Shown: positions 8,746-18,022 of the stretch, piece by piece
Layout of the letters: the number at the start of each line of letters is the position of its first letter
Position numbering within the stretch: position 1 is the first letter of the stretch
Source of the DNA: Longimicrobiales bacterium
Lineage (GTDB): Bacteria; Gemmatimonadota; Gemmatimonadetes; Longimicrobiales; Gaopeijiaceae
Assembly: GCA_028823235.1 (NCBI GenBank)
Contig: JAPKBW010000001.1
Location: forward strand, 62,001-126,000
Length of the DNA: 64,000 nucleotides
Direction of reading: 5' to 3'
Notes under the pieces: generated by a model
Seen by the model: only the letters and a program-made list of their open reading frames with translations
Told to the model about the DNA's origin: nothing
Database searches by the model: none
Made by a program: the position numbers and the translations under genes

Positions 8746-9747
8746 TCAGGGCACTTCAACCTGATCGAGGATGCGTCGCACGATGTCCTCGGGTGTGACC
8801 TCTTCGGCCTCGGCCTCGTACGTAACGAGAACGCGGTGCCGGAGAACATCCATTCCCATTGCGCGCACATCATCCGGTGTGACGAAGCCCCGGCGCTGCA
8901 GGAAAGCGTGGGCGCGTGCAGTCTTCGCCAGACAGATCGTCGCTCTGGGGGAAGCCCCGTACGAGATCAGCTCGGTCAGGTCTTTGAGGCCGTACGCCGC
9001 AGGGTCGCGTGTGGCCAGGATTAGATCGACGATGTAACGCTCGACCTGAGAATCCATATAGATCATCTCCGTCGCAGCACGAGCGCGAAGAATTTCGTCC
9101 GGCTTAACGACCGGCTTGACCTTGTAAGACCCACCGGCGGACATGCGGCGCATGATCTGAAGCTCTTCATCACCGGTCGGATACTCGACCGAGAGTTTGA
9201 GCATGAAGCGGTCGATCTGAGCCTCGGGGAGAGGATAGGTACCTTCCTGCTCGATCGGATTCTGCGTGGCGAGAACCAGGAACGGATCGTCGAGCGGATA
9301 ACTGTGCTCACCGATGGTCACCTGTCGCTCCTGCATCGCTTCCAGCAACGCCGCCTGCACCTTCGCCGGGGACCGGTTGATCTCATCGGCCAGAATGATG
9401 TTGGCGAAGATGGGCCCCTTCTTCGTCTTGAACTCTTGATCTTTCGGATCGTAGATCAGAGTCCCGATGAGGTCTGCGGGGAGGAGGTCAGGCGTGAACT
9501 GGAGACGTCGGAATTTCGTGTCGATCGCTTCCGCGAGCGTCTTCACGGTTAGCGTCTTCGCGAGTCCAGGCACGCCCTCCATAAGAACGTGTCCGTCGGC
9601 GAGCATGCCGATGAGCAGCCGTTGCACCATGGTCTGCTGTCCAACGATGACTCGGCCGACCTCCGCCAGAAGGCGATCGACGAACGCTGACTCCTGCTCG
9701 ATCTTCTGTTGAATGACCTCGATGTCGAGGCTCTTGGTTTCGCTCAT
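8746..9747 (-). CDS. moxR: MoxR-family AAA+ ATPase
   Basis: A 333-residue AAA_3 ATPase and the first gene of the operon. Walker A is GVPGLAKT at about residues 59-66, Walker B is ILADEIN around 118-124, sensor 1 is LATQNPIEQEGTYPLPEAQ, and the lid region follows to the C-terminus. MoxR ATPases act as chaperones that mature or gate vWA proteins. Here it precedes DUF58, batA and batB. The 111-base gap to the divergent thioredoxin gene should hold promoters for both. There is a 43-base gap to DUF58. Confidence 0.92.
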   Translation of the reverse strand: MSETKSLDIEVIQQKIEQESAFVDRLLAEVGRVIVGQQTMVQRLLIGMLADGHVLMEGVPGLAKTLTVKTLAEAIDTKFRRLQFTPDLLPADLIGTLIYDPKDQEFKTKKGPIFANIILADEINRSPAKVQAALLEAMQERQVTIGEHSYPLDDPFLVLATQNPIEQEGTYPLPEAQIDRFMLKLSVEYPTGDEELQIMRRMSAGGSYKVKPVVKPDEILRARAATEMIYMDSQVERYIVDLILATRDPAAYGLKDLTELISYGASPRATICLAKTARAHAFLQRRGFVTPDDVRAMGMDVLRHRVLVTYEAEAEEVTPEDIVRRILDQVEVP

Positions 9748-9858
9748 TTCGGTTGTCCGGGATCCTTGTGGAATTCCGAGTGATTACAGGCGTGGTTGGC
9801 CGCGATATGGTAATGGATGCACACCACGAGGAAAGGGTTGGCCGACCCTCAACACAGG

Positions 9859-10236
9859 ATGAGCGAGATGTTCTTCAAGAAGCGATCTCAGGGACCTGCC
9901 GCGCCGGTGCTGCACGCATACGACGACGACTTCGAGCAACTGGTGGGACCAGACTCCGGACTCGTAGTCGTAGACTTCTGGGCGGTGTGGTGTGGTCCCT
10001 GTCGGATGATGGAGCCAATCCTCGACGAAGTGGCGACGGAATACGCCGACCGTTCCGTCCGTGTGGTGAAGGTCGACACGGACCAGGCGCCGAAGACGGC
10101 TGAGATGTACGGAATCAGGTCGATCCCCACGATCATCTTTTTCAAAGATGGCGAGCCGCTCTTTGAGATGGTCGGAGCAATTCCAAAGCCGGTCCTGCAG
10201 CGTGAAATCGAAGAGGCGCTCGCCGTCGCGGGTTAA
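9859..10236 (+). CDS. trxA: Thioredoxin
   Basis: A 125-residue thioredoxin from the ATG at 9859 (an ATG at 9868 is also possible; one at 9817 would add residues not conserved in the family). The redox motif is FWAVWCGPCRMM, with the WCGPC active site at about residues 44-48, and the cis-Pro motif RSIPTIIFFKDGE is at about 87-99. It reduces disulfides in the cytoplasm. There is no signal peptide. It is transcribed divergently from moxR, so the two may answer to the same stress signals, although nothing in the sequence proves shared control. Confidence 0.92.
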   Translation: MSEMFFKKRSQGPAAPVLHAYDDDFEQLVGPDSGLVVVDFWAVWCGPCRMMEPILDEVATEYADRSVRVVKVDTDQAPKTAEMYGIRSIPTIIFFKDGEPLFEMVGAIPKPVLQREIEEALAVAG

Positions 10237-10480
10237 GCTTCAGGCCTCGATTACGCACGAAAGTGTGATCCCCGAGGGACACATGGGAATGTGTCACATT
10301 CAGCACAACTCGTTGTACTGCAACCTCTTGTACTACATTTCACAGCTTGGCACGACCACTGCACTTCCCCAGAGCAGGCGGATGGCCGGTGCACGCACCA
10401 GCGGGCATCAGGCGGGAGGGTCCCGCCGCTCACCACCAGAAAAACGGACCAGGGAGTCCGTTCAGGAAAGGGGACGTACC
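10237..10480. other. Non-coding gap with inverted and direct repeats
   Basis: No gene is seen here. A perfect 7-base inverted repeat with a 4-base loop (GACACAT at 10278-10284, ATGTGTC at 10289-10295) lies close to the thioredoxin stop. A direct repeat TTGTACT occurs at 10313 and 10328, fifteen bases apart. These could be an operator or part of a promoter for the following small gene, whose AGGAAAGGGG ribosome site is at about 10464-10473. No classic promoter is evident. Confidence 0.4.
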
Positions 10481-11056
10481 ATGAAACACGAACTCATTAC
10501 GCTTCTGATCGGTGCTTCGTTCTTCGCGTCGGACGTGGAGGCGCAGCGCAACCGAGACCGAGACAATCAAACCGGCAGGGACGACCGCGACGGTCGAGTG
10601 GAACAGCTCAAGCCCGTACATGCCCGGGGCCGAATCGCACCTCGGACCGTCGTCTACAGTGGTGGCCGTCCTTGGGACGGCCTTAGGCGAGTCGTCTACA
10701 GCAACAACCGGCACAGGCGGTCCTAAGCACCTGCCCACGTGTGGGTGCGCGCCGACTGGGGGGCCAGGCAGCCCTTCGCCGTTCGTGCCAACCGGACCGT
10801 CCTGAATCAGCGTGACCTGAGAAACGTGCTGGGCCGTCGGACGGTCGACATGGTGCACGACTCCGGTCGTCGGGCTGGTCTCCGCGGCTCGCTTCGCGGG
10901 CACTGGGTCGAGCAGCGCGGTCAGGGTCGCGTGCTGGTCGTCACAATGGATCGCGCCGACGTCGCGAAGTTCGTGGATTTTGACCGCGATGGCTTCGTTG
11001 ACGACGTCTTCCTAGTCCAGGCGCGTGGGAACCGAAGGGTCGGGTACGGATGGTGA
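10481..11056 (+). pseudogene. Secreted basic protein gene interrupted by an in-frame TAA
   Basis: The ATG at 10481 has a good ribosome site and begins a signal peptide (MKHELITLLIGASFF, cleaved near VEAQ) followed by an Arg/Asp-rich mature region with two VVYS repeats. TAA at 10724-10726 stops it after 81 residues. The same frame stays open beyond the stop to TGA at 11054-11056, encoding about 109 more residues ending in FVDFDRDGFVDDVFLVQARG. That second part has no ribosome site or convincing start. The simplest reading is one about 190-residue exported protein with a nonsense change. Two separate genes remain possible. Family not recognised. Confidence 0.5.
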
Positions 11057-11082
11057 GCCATCCCGATCCCAACAGGAGCTGA

Positions 11083-11111
11083 AGCCCGGCAGACCTGAGG
11101 TCTGGGGGGCT
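11083..11111 (+). terminator. Probable rho-independent terminator
   Basis: A hairpin with AGCCC/GGGCT outer and CAGACC/GGTCTG inner pairing around a TGA loop, with a small internal bulge, followed by CCTTTCGTT. It lies 27 bases after the stop of the interrupted secreted-protein gene and would end that transcript. Confidence 0.5.
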
Positions 11112-11396
11112 CCTTTCGTTCACACGGTTTCGGGGCTTGTCGGCCGCCCTGCCGTCCGAGTCCGACACACACTTTCGTGTCCGCGACCGGAATCACCGAC
11201 AGCGTCGTCAGGACTCTCACCGCTCGCGTCGTCGATCGGGAGCATGGTGGGCATTGGCATGGGCGAAGAGACTGGAAACTTGACAACAGATCAGCGTTGA
11301 AAATCATGCGTCGAAACGATGCCTCGTGTTGCGAGAAACGCTGGCGGGAACGAGAGTCCTCGCTCTTCTGCATCCCCACACGAGAGTCCGACCCAC

Positions 11397-12539
11397 ATGA
11401 CCGGACACGCCTCGGACGTCGTCGTGATCGGCTCCGGCATCAACGGTGCTTCCTGCGGCTGGCACCTCGCACAGCGAGGGCTCTCGGTCACGGTCCTCGA
11501 AAAAGAGGCCGCACCGGCAATGGGTTCGACGGGCAAAAGTGCGGCAGGCGTCCGCGTCCAGTTCACCACAGCAGCCAATATTCGGCTCTCCCTGTATTCC
11601 TTGCCCATCTATCGGGAGTTCGCGGAACGGTACGGTCACGATATCGGATACCAGGACATCGGCTACCTCTTGCTGGTGCCTGAGGAGCGCTGGGAGCGAC
11701 ACTTGGAATCGGTAGCTCTGCAGAAGGAGCTCGGAGCACCGGTCGAGGTTCTGGATCCGCTCGAGGCACAGCGATTCGTCCCGTTCGAGCAGGAAGGACT
11801 CGCGGGCGCCACTTACGGGCCCTGGGACGGGGTCATCGACCCTCACATGGCTTGTCTGGCCTGGGTCGCGATGGGAAAGGAGGGCGGTGTAGACTATCAA
11901 ATGAACACCGCGGTTACCGGAATCCGACGCTCTGGCACGGGATGGGATATCGAAACGACGGCCGGCTCATGGAGCTGTGGCCACATCGTGAATGCGGCCG
12001 GCGCGTGGTCGGGCGACTTGGGCCGGATGGCGGGCATCGACGTGCCGGTAGGTCCGAAACGAATTCAGATCTTCCTGAGCGCCCCCATATCCGACGACCG
12101 GACTTATCCGTTGACGATCGACTTAGCCACCGGGGTCTACGTCCGCGGTGAAGGTAACCGCGTGCTCTTCGGCCTCGACAACCTCGAGCAGCCGTTCGGA
12201 TTCACGGAAGGAGTGGATGAGGCCTGGCTCGAGCACGTGCTCCTAACCGGGGTTGGCCGCTTCCCCTGGTGGGAAGAGATGGGTATCGACGTGAAAAGAA
12301 GCTGGTGGGGTTACTACGGTGTCAGCCCGGACAACAGTCCAATTATCGGTCCACACCCTGATGCCCCCCGCTGGATCGACGCCTGCGGCTTCTCCGGTCA
12401 CGGGATCATGCACGCTCCGGCCACCGGGATCGCAGTCGCCGAATTGATCTGTGATGGACGCACCTCCACCGTGAATGTGGACCACTTTCGCCACACACGA
12501 TTCGGGCAGGACGTCGCAGTCGAGGCGAACATCTTCTAG
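11397..12539 (+). CDS. FAD-dependent oxidoreductase, DAO family
   Basis: A 380-residue flavoenzyme of the D-amino-acid oxidase/sarcosine oxidase group. The dinucleotide-binding motif VVVIGSGINGASCGWHLA is at about residues 9-26, followed by the Glu in VLEKE that binds the ribose. The C-terminal FAD motif GFSGHGIMHAPATG is at about 340-353. These enzymes oxidise amines such as sarcosine, dimethylglycine or D-amino acids; the substrate cannot be read from sequence. The ATG at 11397 was chosen because the motif starts within ten residues. It ends 17 bases before an amidase gene, so the two are probably co-transcribed. Confidence 0.85.
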   Translation: MTGHASDVVVIGSGINGASCGWHLAQRGLSVTVLEKEAAPAMGSTGKSAAGVRVQFTTAANIRLSLYSLPIYREFAERYGHDIGYQDIGYLLLVPEERWERHLESVALQKELGAPVEVLDPLEAQRFVPFEQEGLAGATYGPWDGVIDPHMACLAWVAMGKEGGVDYQMNTAVTGIRRSGTGWDIETTAGSWSCGHIVNAAGAWSGDLGRMAGIDVPVGPKRIQIFLSAPISDDRTYPLTIDLATGVYVRGEGNRVLFGLDNLEQPFGFTEGVDEAWLEHVLLTGVGRFPWWEEMGIDVKRSWWGYYGVSPDNSPIIGPHPDAPRWIDACGFSGHGIMHAPATGIAVAELICDGRTSTVNVDHFRHTRFGQDVAVEANIF

Positions 12540-12556
12540 GAACTCAAGGACACGCC

Positions 12557-14233
12557 ATGCGCTCACTGTATTCCGAATTCAGTCGGATGGGGACGCCCCT
12601 CGCAAGCCTGTTTGTGGCGACGGCCGTCCTAGCGGGGTGCGGACCCGCTTTTGTCATCGAGGAAGCCACGATCGCTGAGCTTCACGATGGGATGGCCAAT
12701 GGACAGATCACGGCGGAGACACTGGTCCAGCACTACCTCGATCGTATCGCCGCCTACGATAAAAACGGCCCGTCGATCAATTCGCTGATTACTGTGAGCG
12801 ACCTGGCCGTTGAGCGTGCGCGCGAACTCGATCGCACGTTTGCGGCGAGCGGCCTGGTCGGCCCGATGCATGGGATCCCGATTGTCGTAAAAGACAACTA
12901 CGACACGTACGATCTGCCGACAACAAATGGGGTGCTCGCGCTCAAGGGAGCCATTCCCCCCGACGATGCGTTTCATGTCGCGCGACTCCGTGAGGCCGGA
13001 GCGATCGTGCTGGCGAAGGCCAACATGGCCGAGTTCGCGACGAGTGGAGCCTTTTCCGTGAGTTCCGTGCTGCCAGGCTTTTCCCGCAATCCCTACGACA
13101 CGCGGAGAGTCACCGCCGGATCGAGTGGGGGGACCGCTGCAGCAGTGGCTGCGAACCTCGGGACCGTTGGGCTGGGCAGCGACACTGGAAGCTCGATTCG
13201 CGGGCCCGCTTCTCATCAGTCGCTCGTAGGACTCCGCACGACGATGGGACTCTCAAGCCGGGACGGGATCGCACCTCTCAATTCTGCGAGGGATGTAGGC
13301 GGCCCAATGGCTCGGACAGTGGAGGACGCGGTGCGCGTGCTGGAGATCATCGCCGGATACGACGAGGCCGACTCCGTGACTGCCCGAGGGAATGGTTTGC
13401 TGCCCGATGGCTACCAGCAATTCCTTCGTGTCGACGGACTCACGGGCAAGCGTATCGGGGTCCTGAGGCGCTTCTTCGAGGTCGCCGACGCGGAGGAGGA
13501 CGGCCCGCAGCCGAGCCCGGTCGAGGACGAAGAGGACGAAGAAGATGAGGACGCAAAAGGAGAGGAGGAAGAGCGGGAGCCGAGCAGGGTCCACCCCGAG
13601 GTACTGGGGCTTCTGGAGCAAGCGCTCGTCGATATGGCGGCGAGCGGGGCGACCATCGTCGGGGACGTCGATATTCCTGGACTCGACTCGCTCCGCCGAG
13701 CGATTCCGAACATCCCCCGCTGGGAGTACGACCTGAATCAATACCTCGCGACCCGGCCTGAACTGGCCCGCGGAACGATGCAGGAGATTCTGGATTCGGG
13801 GGATTATCACCCGTGGGTGGCAGCCGGCTTGAGGAGGGCTGCCGAAGAAGAACTGGAGGGGACGCCCGAGGAGCACGAGGACTGGGCTGCCTATCTCGAA
13901 GCAACAGCGAATCTGCAGGACGCCGTGCTGGCTGCGATGGACGCGGTAAGTCTAGACGTTCTGGTGTACCCGACGTACAACTACCCGGCACGCCTCATTG
14001 GCGACCTCAACACGACCTACGGCGCAAACAGTGGCACCCTCTCGCCACCCACAGGCTTCCCAGCGTTCAGCGTGCCGATGGGGTACGTCGGAGGGACTCT
14101 GCCGTCTGGACTTCAGCTTCTAGGCCGGCCCTTCGACGAAGGCACGATGATCGAGATCGCCTACGCCTACGAGCAGGCGACGATGCACCGAAGACCACCG
14201 GAGTCGACGCCGCCGATTCCGCGAGCACGCTAG
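12557..14233 (+). CDS. Exported amidase lipoprotein with an acidic insertion
   Basis: A 558-residue amidase-signature enzyme. It has a lipoprotein signal ending VLAGCGP. The Ser-cisSer-Lys triad is in place: Lys in VVKDNYD (about residue 112), cis-Ser in TAGSSGGTAAAVAANLG (about 188), and nucleophile Ser in GSDTGSSIRGPAS (about 211). Such enzymes hydrolyse amides in the periplasm or on the surface. At about residues 310-343 a run of Glu and Asp (EDEEDEEDEDAKGEEEE) interrupts the catalytic domain between conserved blocks. Most relatives have a short loop there. The ribosome site AAGGA precedes the ATG at 12557. An ATG at 12587 is also possible. Confidence 0.88.
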   Translation: MRSLYSEFSRMGTPLASLFVATAVLAGCGPAFVIEEATIAELHDGMANGQITAETLVQHYLDRIAAYDKNGPSINSLITVSDLAVERARELDRTFAASGLVGPMHGIPIVVKDNYDTYDLPTTNGVLALKGAIPPDDAFHVARLREAGAIVLAKANMAEFATSGAFSVSSVLPGFSRNPYDTRRVTAGSSGGTAAAVAANLGTVGLGSDTGSSIRGPASHQSLVGLRTTMGLSSRDGIAPLNSARDVGGPMARTVEDAVRVLEIIAGYDEADSVTARGNGLLPDGYQQFLRVDGLTGKRIGVLRRFFEVADAEEDGPQPSPVEDEEDEEDEDAKGEEEEREPSRVHPEVLGLLEQALVDMAASGATIVGDVDIPGLDSLRRAIPNIPRWEYDLNQYLATRPELARGTMQEILDSGDYHPWVAAGLRRAAEEELEGTPEEHEDWAAYLEATANLQDAVLAAMDAVSLDVLVYPTYNYPARLIGDLNTTYGANSGTLSPPTGFPAFSVPMGYVGGTLPSGLQLLGRPFDEGTMIEIAYAYEQATMHRRPPESTPPIPRAR

Positions 14234-14518
14234 GAAGGCCGGTGCCGCGGAGGCAGACACCGAACTGAGCCCGATGATGGATGTTGTGGCGGAAGAAGAA
14301 AATCCTCATTACCGCGCCCTTCGGCATTCCCAGTGCTACCTCTCCATCTGCCAACTCTCTCCACCGTAGCACCAGAAGTACTCTCGATGATGCTGCGGGC
14401 CTCAGCCACGCTCGCATCGAACTGCGTGAAGATATCTTCCTTCGTGGTCAGAATGATCCGCTCAGAGCGGGCGTCAAGATCGAAGGTGTCTACGCACAGG
14501 ACGACGGTCAGAAACCAA
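14234..14518. other. Gap without a clear gene
   Basis: This stretch lies between the ends of the convergent amidase and panE genes. On the minus strand the DNA is open and protein-like for about 70 codons (for example DTFDLDARSERIILTTKED near 14460-14510) in a frame that overlaps the panE end. No start, ribosome site or family was recognised. It may be a gene remnant, but I cannot support a call. No terminator hairpin was found. Confidence 0.3.
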
Positions 14519-15448
14519 TCACCCCGAGCGGTACACGGCCTCAGCCAAATGCACGATGAGCGTACCGGCCTCATGAAGAGGGGCACGGACGCCACCCTCT
14601 CGCCCGAGACGAACCACACATCCCCCGAGGTCGCTCATCTCCGTGCGCCGACGTCCATTCAGATCATGGATGACACTGGGAAAGAAGTCGTCGGGGAATT
14701 GGTCGAGCCGCTCATCGATGCGAGCTTCAGCGCCTTCTGGGATGGGCACACCCTGCGCGCGGCCCGTCGCCAGGACTTCGCCGATGGCCTGCTGTTGAAG
14801 CGACCGTCGGTAAGGGTGCGCCCGGACAGAGCCCATGTTCCGCTCACCCATCGCACAGAGGATCGAGAGCACACAGACGACGGACATTTTCTCCCAAAGC
14901 TCGACCCGGATGTCTTCCGCAGTCTCCACGCCGACCAGCGTATCGGTGAAGGCGTCCTGGACACGCTCCGACGGTGTTCCCTCGCTCTCGGAGGAAGGCG
15001 TAGGGACGACGATCCGCTGATGAGACGCCTTCCGTTCGACCACCCCTGGCTCGACTCGGAACGACGTCATGTACGCGACCCCGTCTATGATCTGTTCTGA
15101 TGCAACGCCATGTGCGATCAAGCGCTCGCGGGCGGTCACTCCATTAAGAAGCGAAACGACAGCCGAACCTCTCTCGGCCAGGTGGCACAACTGCGGTGCG
15201 ACCTCATCGAGCGAGTACGTCTTGGTCACGACGAAGGTCAGGTCGGCCGACTCGATCTCGACACCGGATGCAACGCAGCCGGGCCGGGCCGTGAAGTCGC
15301 CCGCGTGGCTCCGAACAAGTAGCCCGTTGGCCTCTATGGCGGTCCGGTGATCTCCTCGCGCCACCAGGGTGACCTCGTGACCTGCCTGATCAAGCACCGC
15401 GCCGATATAGCTGCCCAGTCCACCGGCCCCCACGACGACCACCTTCAC
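14519..15448 (-). CDS. panE: Ketopantoate reductase family protein
   Basis: A 309-residue ApbA/PanE-type enzyme: NADPH-dependent reduction of 2-dehydropantoate to pantoate in coenzyme A synthesis. The N-terminal Rossmann motif [17 protein letters not shown] is at residues 3-19. The conserved Asn in LLNGVTAR (about 100), the catalytic Lys region in [13 protein letters not shown] (about 186) and the acidic motif RTEMSDLGG (about 263) are present. Its start overlaps the ilvD stop by four bases, coupling it to the enzyme that makes 2-ketoisovalerate, the precursor of ketopantoate. That context supports a true PanE rather than another hydroxyacid reductase, although panB is not nearby. Confidence 0.82.
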   Translation of the reverse strand: MKVVVVGAGGLGSYIGAVLDQAGHEVTLVARGDHRTAIEANGLLVRSHAGDFTARPGCVASGVEIESADLTFVVTKTYSLDEVAPQLCHLAERGSAVVSLLNGVTARERLIAHGVASEQIIDGVAYMTSFRVEPGVVERKASHQRIVVPTPSSESEGTPSERVQDAFTDTLVGVETAEDIRVELWEKMSVVCVLSILCAMGERNMGSVRAHPYRRSLQQQAIGEVLATGRAQGVPIPEGAEARIDERLDQFPDDFFPSVIHDLNGRRRTEMSDLGGCVVRLGREGGVRAPLHEAGTLIVHLAEAVYRSG

Positions 15449-17133
15449 AGGTCAGTCACACAGCCGAGAGACGCGGACGAGACTGAACGGATGTACTTCA
15501 ACAGCACGCCTTGTTCGGCGCCAAGCTGCGGGGCGGCCCAATCCTGAGCCCGACGGCTCCTTTCGGCCTCACCCACACGCCATTCAATCGTGTTCGCCTC
15601 CGCGTCGATGACGACGATGTCACCGTCCTCGACGAAGGCGAGAGGCCCGCCCAACTGAGCCTCCGGCGTCACGTGGCCGATCACGAAGCCGTGACTCCCT
15701 CCCGAGAAACGTCCGTCCGTGACTAGGGCCACATCAGACCCGAGCCCTGCACCTATGATCGCCGAAGTGATCGTGAGCATCTCCGGCATGCCCGGTCCGC
15801 CCTTGGGGCCCTCATATCGAATCACAACGACATCTCCGGAAGAGACCAGCCCTTCTTCGAGAGCGCGAAGTGCCGCCTCTTCTTGATCGAAAACCCGGGC
15901 TGGGCCCGAAAAGTGGAGCCCCTCCTTGCCCGTGATCTTGGCGACAGCACCCTCGGGCGCAAGCGAGCCACGCAGGATACGCAGATGCCCCGTGGATTTG
16001 ATCGGGTCCGCCGGATCGTGGACCACGTCTTGTCCGGCCGTGAGATCTGCCACGTCCTCCAGATTCTCGGAGACCGTCTTGCCCGTCACCGTCATGCAGG
16101 TGCCGTCGATGAATCCTTCGGCCAGCAGCAGCTTGAGGACTGCGGGCACACCGCCAACGCGGTGGAGGTCTTCCATAAGATACCGGCCACTGGGCTTCAG
16201 GTCTGCCAGATAGGGAGTTCGGTCACTCACCGACTGAAAGTCATCGATAGTGAGTGGCACGCCCGCGGCGTGGGCAATGGCCAGGAGATGAAGGACCGCG
16301 TTCGTCGACCCGCCCAACACGGTCACTAGCACCATCGCGTTCTCGAAAGCCGCGCGCGTCATGATGTCGCGGGGACGGAGGTTCGTCGAAAGCAGATCAT
16401 GAACCGCGGCGCCCACCGCCCGACACTCCTCTTGTTTGCGACCTGTTGCAGCCGGGGTCGAGGAACTGAATGGAAGCGTCATGCCCAGAGCCTCGGCCGC
16501 AGCCGCCATCGTGTTCGCAGTGTACATGCCTCCACATGCTCCGGCCCCGGGACAAGCATTCTGGACGACATCCTCGAAGCGAGCCTCGTCGATCGAGCCC
16601 GTAAGAAGCTCCCCGTAGCTCTCGAACGCGCTGACGATATCGAGGGGCTCTCCGTCGAGTCGACCCGGCGCGATCGTCCCACCGTAGACCATGAGACCCG
16701 GCCGATTCAGACGCGCCATCGCCATGAGTGAACCCGGCATATTCTTGTCACAGCCAGGGACGGTCACGACGGCATCGTACCATTGAGCGGCCGCCACAGT
16801 CTCAATGGAATCGGCGATGAGATCTCGGGACGGCAGTGAATAGCTCATCCCGTCTGTCCCCATCGAGATACCGTCACTCACGCCGATGGTGTTGAAGCGC
16901 ATCGGGACGAGTGCAGCCTCTCGCACGCCCTTAGCAATCGCGCCCGCGAGGTCGAGCAGGTGCATGTTGCACGGATTCCCCTCCCACCACATCGACGCGA
17001 TTCCGACCTGAGCCTTATTGAGGTCGTCGGACGAGAGGCCGGTCGCGTGCAGCATGGCGCGCGCACCCGCCTGTGCTGGCTCCTGGGTAATCCGAGCGCT
17101 GTGACGGTTGAGCGTGGGGAGCTTCTTTGTCAC
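15445..17133 (-). CDS. ilvD: Dihydroxy-acid dehydratase
   Basis: A 562-residue IlvD/Edd family dehydratase that converts 2,3-dihydroxyisovalerate to 2-ketoisovalerate (and the isoleucine equivalent) using an Fe-S cluster. Cluster Cys residues are in [10 protein letters not shown] (about 53), [11 protein letters not shown] (about 127) and [12 protein letters not shown] (about 200). The late [10 protein letters not shown]-type motif is seen as [15 protein letters not shown] (about 475). Length matches IlvD. It overlaps panE downstream and the exported-protein gene upstream (each by four bases), so all three are likely one transcript. The products feed both valine/leucine and pantothenate synthesis. 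Confidence 0.93.
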   Translation of the reverse strand: MTKKLPTLNRHSARITQEPAQAGARAMLHATGLSSDDLNKAQVGIASMWWEGNPCNMHLLDLAGAIAKGVREAALVPMRFNTIGVSDGISMGTDGMSYSLPSRDLIADSIETVAAAQWYDAVVTVPGCDKNMPGSLMAMARLNRPGLMVYGGTIAPGRLDGEPLDIVSAFESYGELLTGSIDEARFEDVVQNACPGAGACGGMYTANTMAAAAEALGMTLPFSSSTPAATGRKQEECRAVGAAVHDLLSTNLRPRDIMTRAAFENAMVLVTVLGGSTNAVLHLLAIAHAAGVPLTIDDFQSVSDRTPYLADLKPSGRYLMEDLHRVGGVPAVLKLLLAEGFIDGTCMTVTGKTVSENLEDVADLTAGQDVVHDPADPIKSTGHLRILRGSLAPEGAVAKITGKEGLHFSGPARVFDQEEAALRALEEGLVSSGDVVVIRYEGPKGGPGMPEMLTITSAIIGAGLGSDVALVTDGRFSGGSHGFVIGHVTPEAQLGGPLAFVEDGDIVVIDAEANTIEWRVGEAERSRRAQDWAAPQLGAEQGVLLKYIRSVSSASLGCVTDL

Positions 17134-17762
17134 GACCCCGGAATACCGCCGTTCGACGGTGGCGGGAGCACCCGAACCACTTCAAGTGTCGTCCCCTGCA
17201 TGCACATGCTGGTCTCGACATATCGCGCCTCGACGACGACCGCTTCACCCGCTTCGAGTTCACCCACCTCACCGATCAAAGTGTAAAGGAACCCGTCGGT
17301 GTCTCGCATCGCGGGACACTCCACTCCCTCATCGGTCATCTGACCGGTTCGTTGCAGAAGGCCATCCGCGCTCGTGACGTGGAACGGTTCAGACAGACCG
17401 ATGGGCGCAAAGATCGCGTCGAACGCAACAAGCAGAACCGCCCGGTTCGAAGGCGCAGTCTCCGGGATCGTGATCGTCCCCGACACCTCACCCCACATCC
17501 CCTGCTTGGCCTCGTGAAGTGCTTCGAAGCCGGTCCGAGTCGCCCCGACTCCCAGGTGGACCTTCGCCTGCAGAGGGAGGTTCTCAGTGAAAACGGTGAC
17601 TTCGGTGCCCGGCGGTCCGAAGAGCGGGGAGACCTCCTGGATCATGCGCAGGGAGTCGGGCGCTACTCGGCGCTGAGCGGCGGCGTCTGCCGCGAACAGA
17701 CATGACGCGGCGCAGACGCACGTCAGCAGGCAAAATCGGTTCCACTGCATTCGGCTCATCAT
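17130..17762 (-). CDS. Exported protein of unknown function upstream of ilvD
   Basis: A 210-residue protein with a signal peptide (cleaved near ADAAAQ). The mature part contains [20 protein letters not shown], which looks like the start of an IPT/TIG-type immunoglobulin-like domain, followed by beta-rich sequence and two widely spaced Cys residues ([15 protein letters not shown]) that could form a disulfide. It ends inside the ilvD start (four-base overlap), an odd partner for a biosynthetic operon. No enzymatic motif is seen. It is probably a periplasmic or surface protein. Confidence 0.68.
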   Translation of the reverse strand: MMSRMQWNRFCLLTCVCAASCLFAADAAAQRRVAPDSLRMIQEVSPLFGPPGTEVTVFTENLPLQAKVHLGVGATRTGFEALHEAKQGMWGEVSGTITIPETAPSNRAVLLVAFDAIFAPIGLSEPFHVTSADGLLQRTGQMTDEGVECPAMRDTDGFLYTLIGEVGELEAGEAVVVEARYVETSMCMQGTTLEVVRVLPPPSNGGIPGS

Positions 17763-18022
17763 AGCATCAGGCCCCTTGGATCAGCACGTGATTCCGCACG
17801 GCGAGGTGCCCCGGCGGTGATCATGAGCGTGTCGACGGTGGTGATGTAGCCCGCACGAGTGGCAACGACAATATGGTCGTCCCGCGGGAGCTCCCGGTCG
17901 AGCGAAGAGCATCGCCGTTCATGGTCTCGAAGAACGAACCGATCCAACACTCTGAATCCCGGCCGCCCGGGACCCAATCCTTCGGAGTTGACGACGAACC
18001 GCGCACTGTCGACGTTGGCGCG

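Noticed and set aside
14230-14619. Minus-strand frame of 129 codons after panE
   Set aside because: It overlaps the panE end in another frame and has no start or recognisable family. Kept only as a note on the gap.
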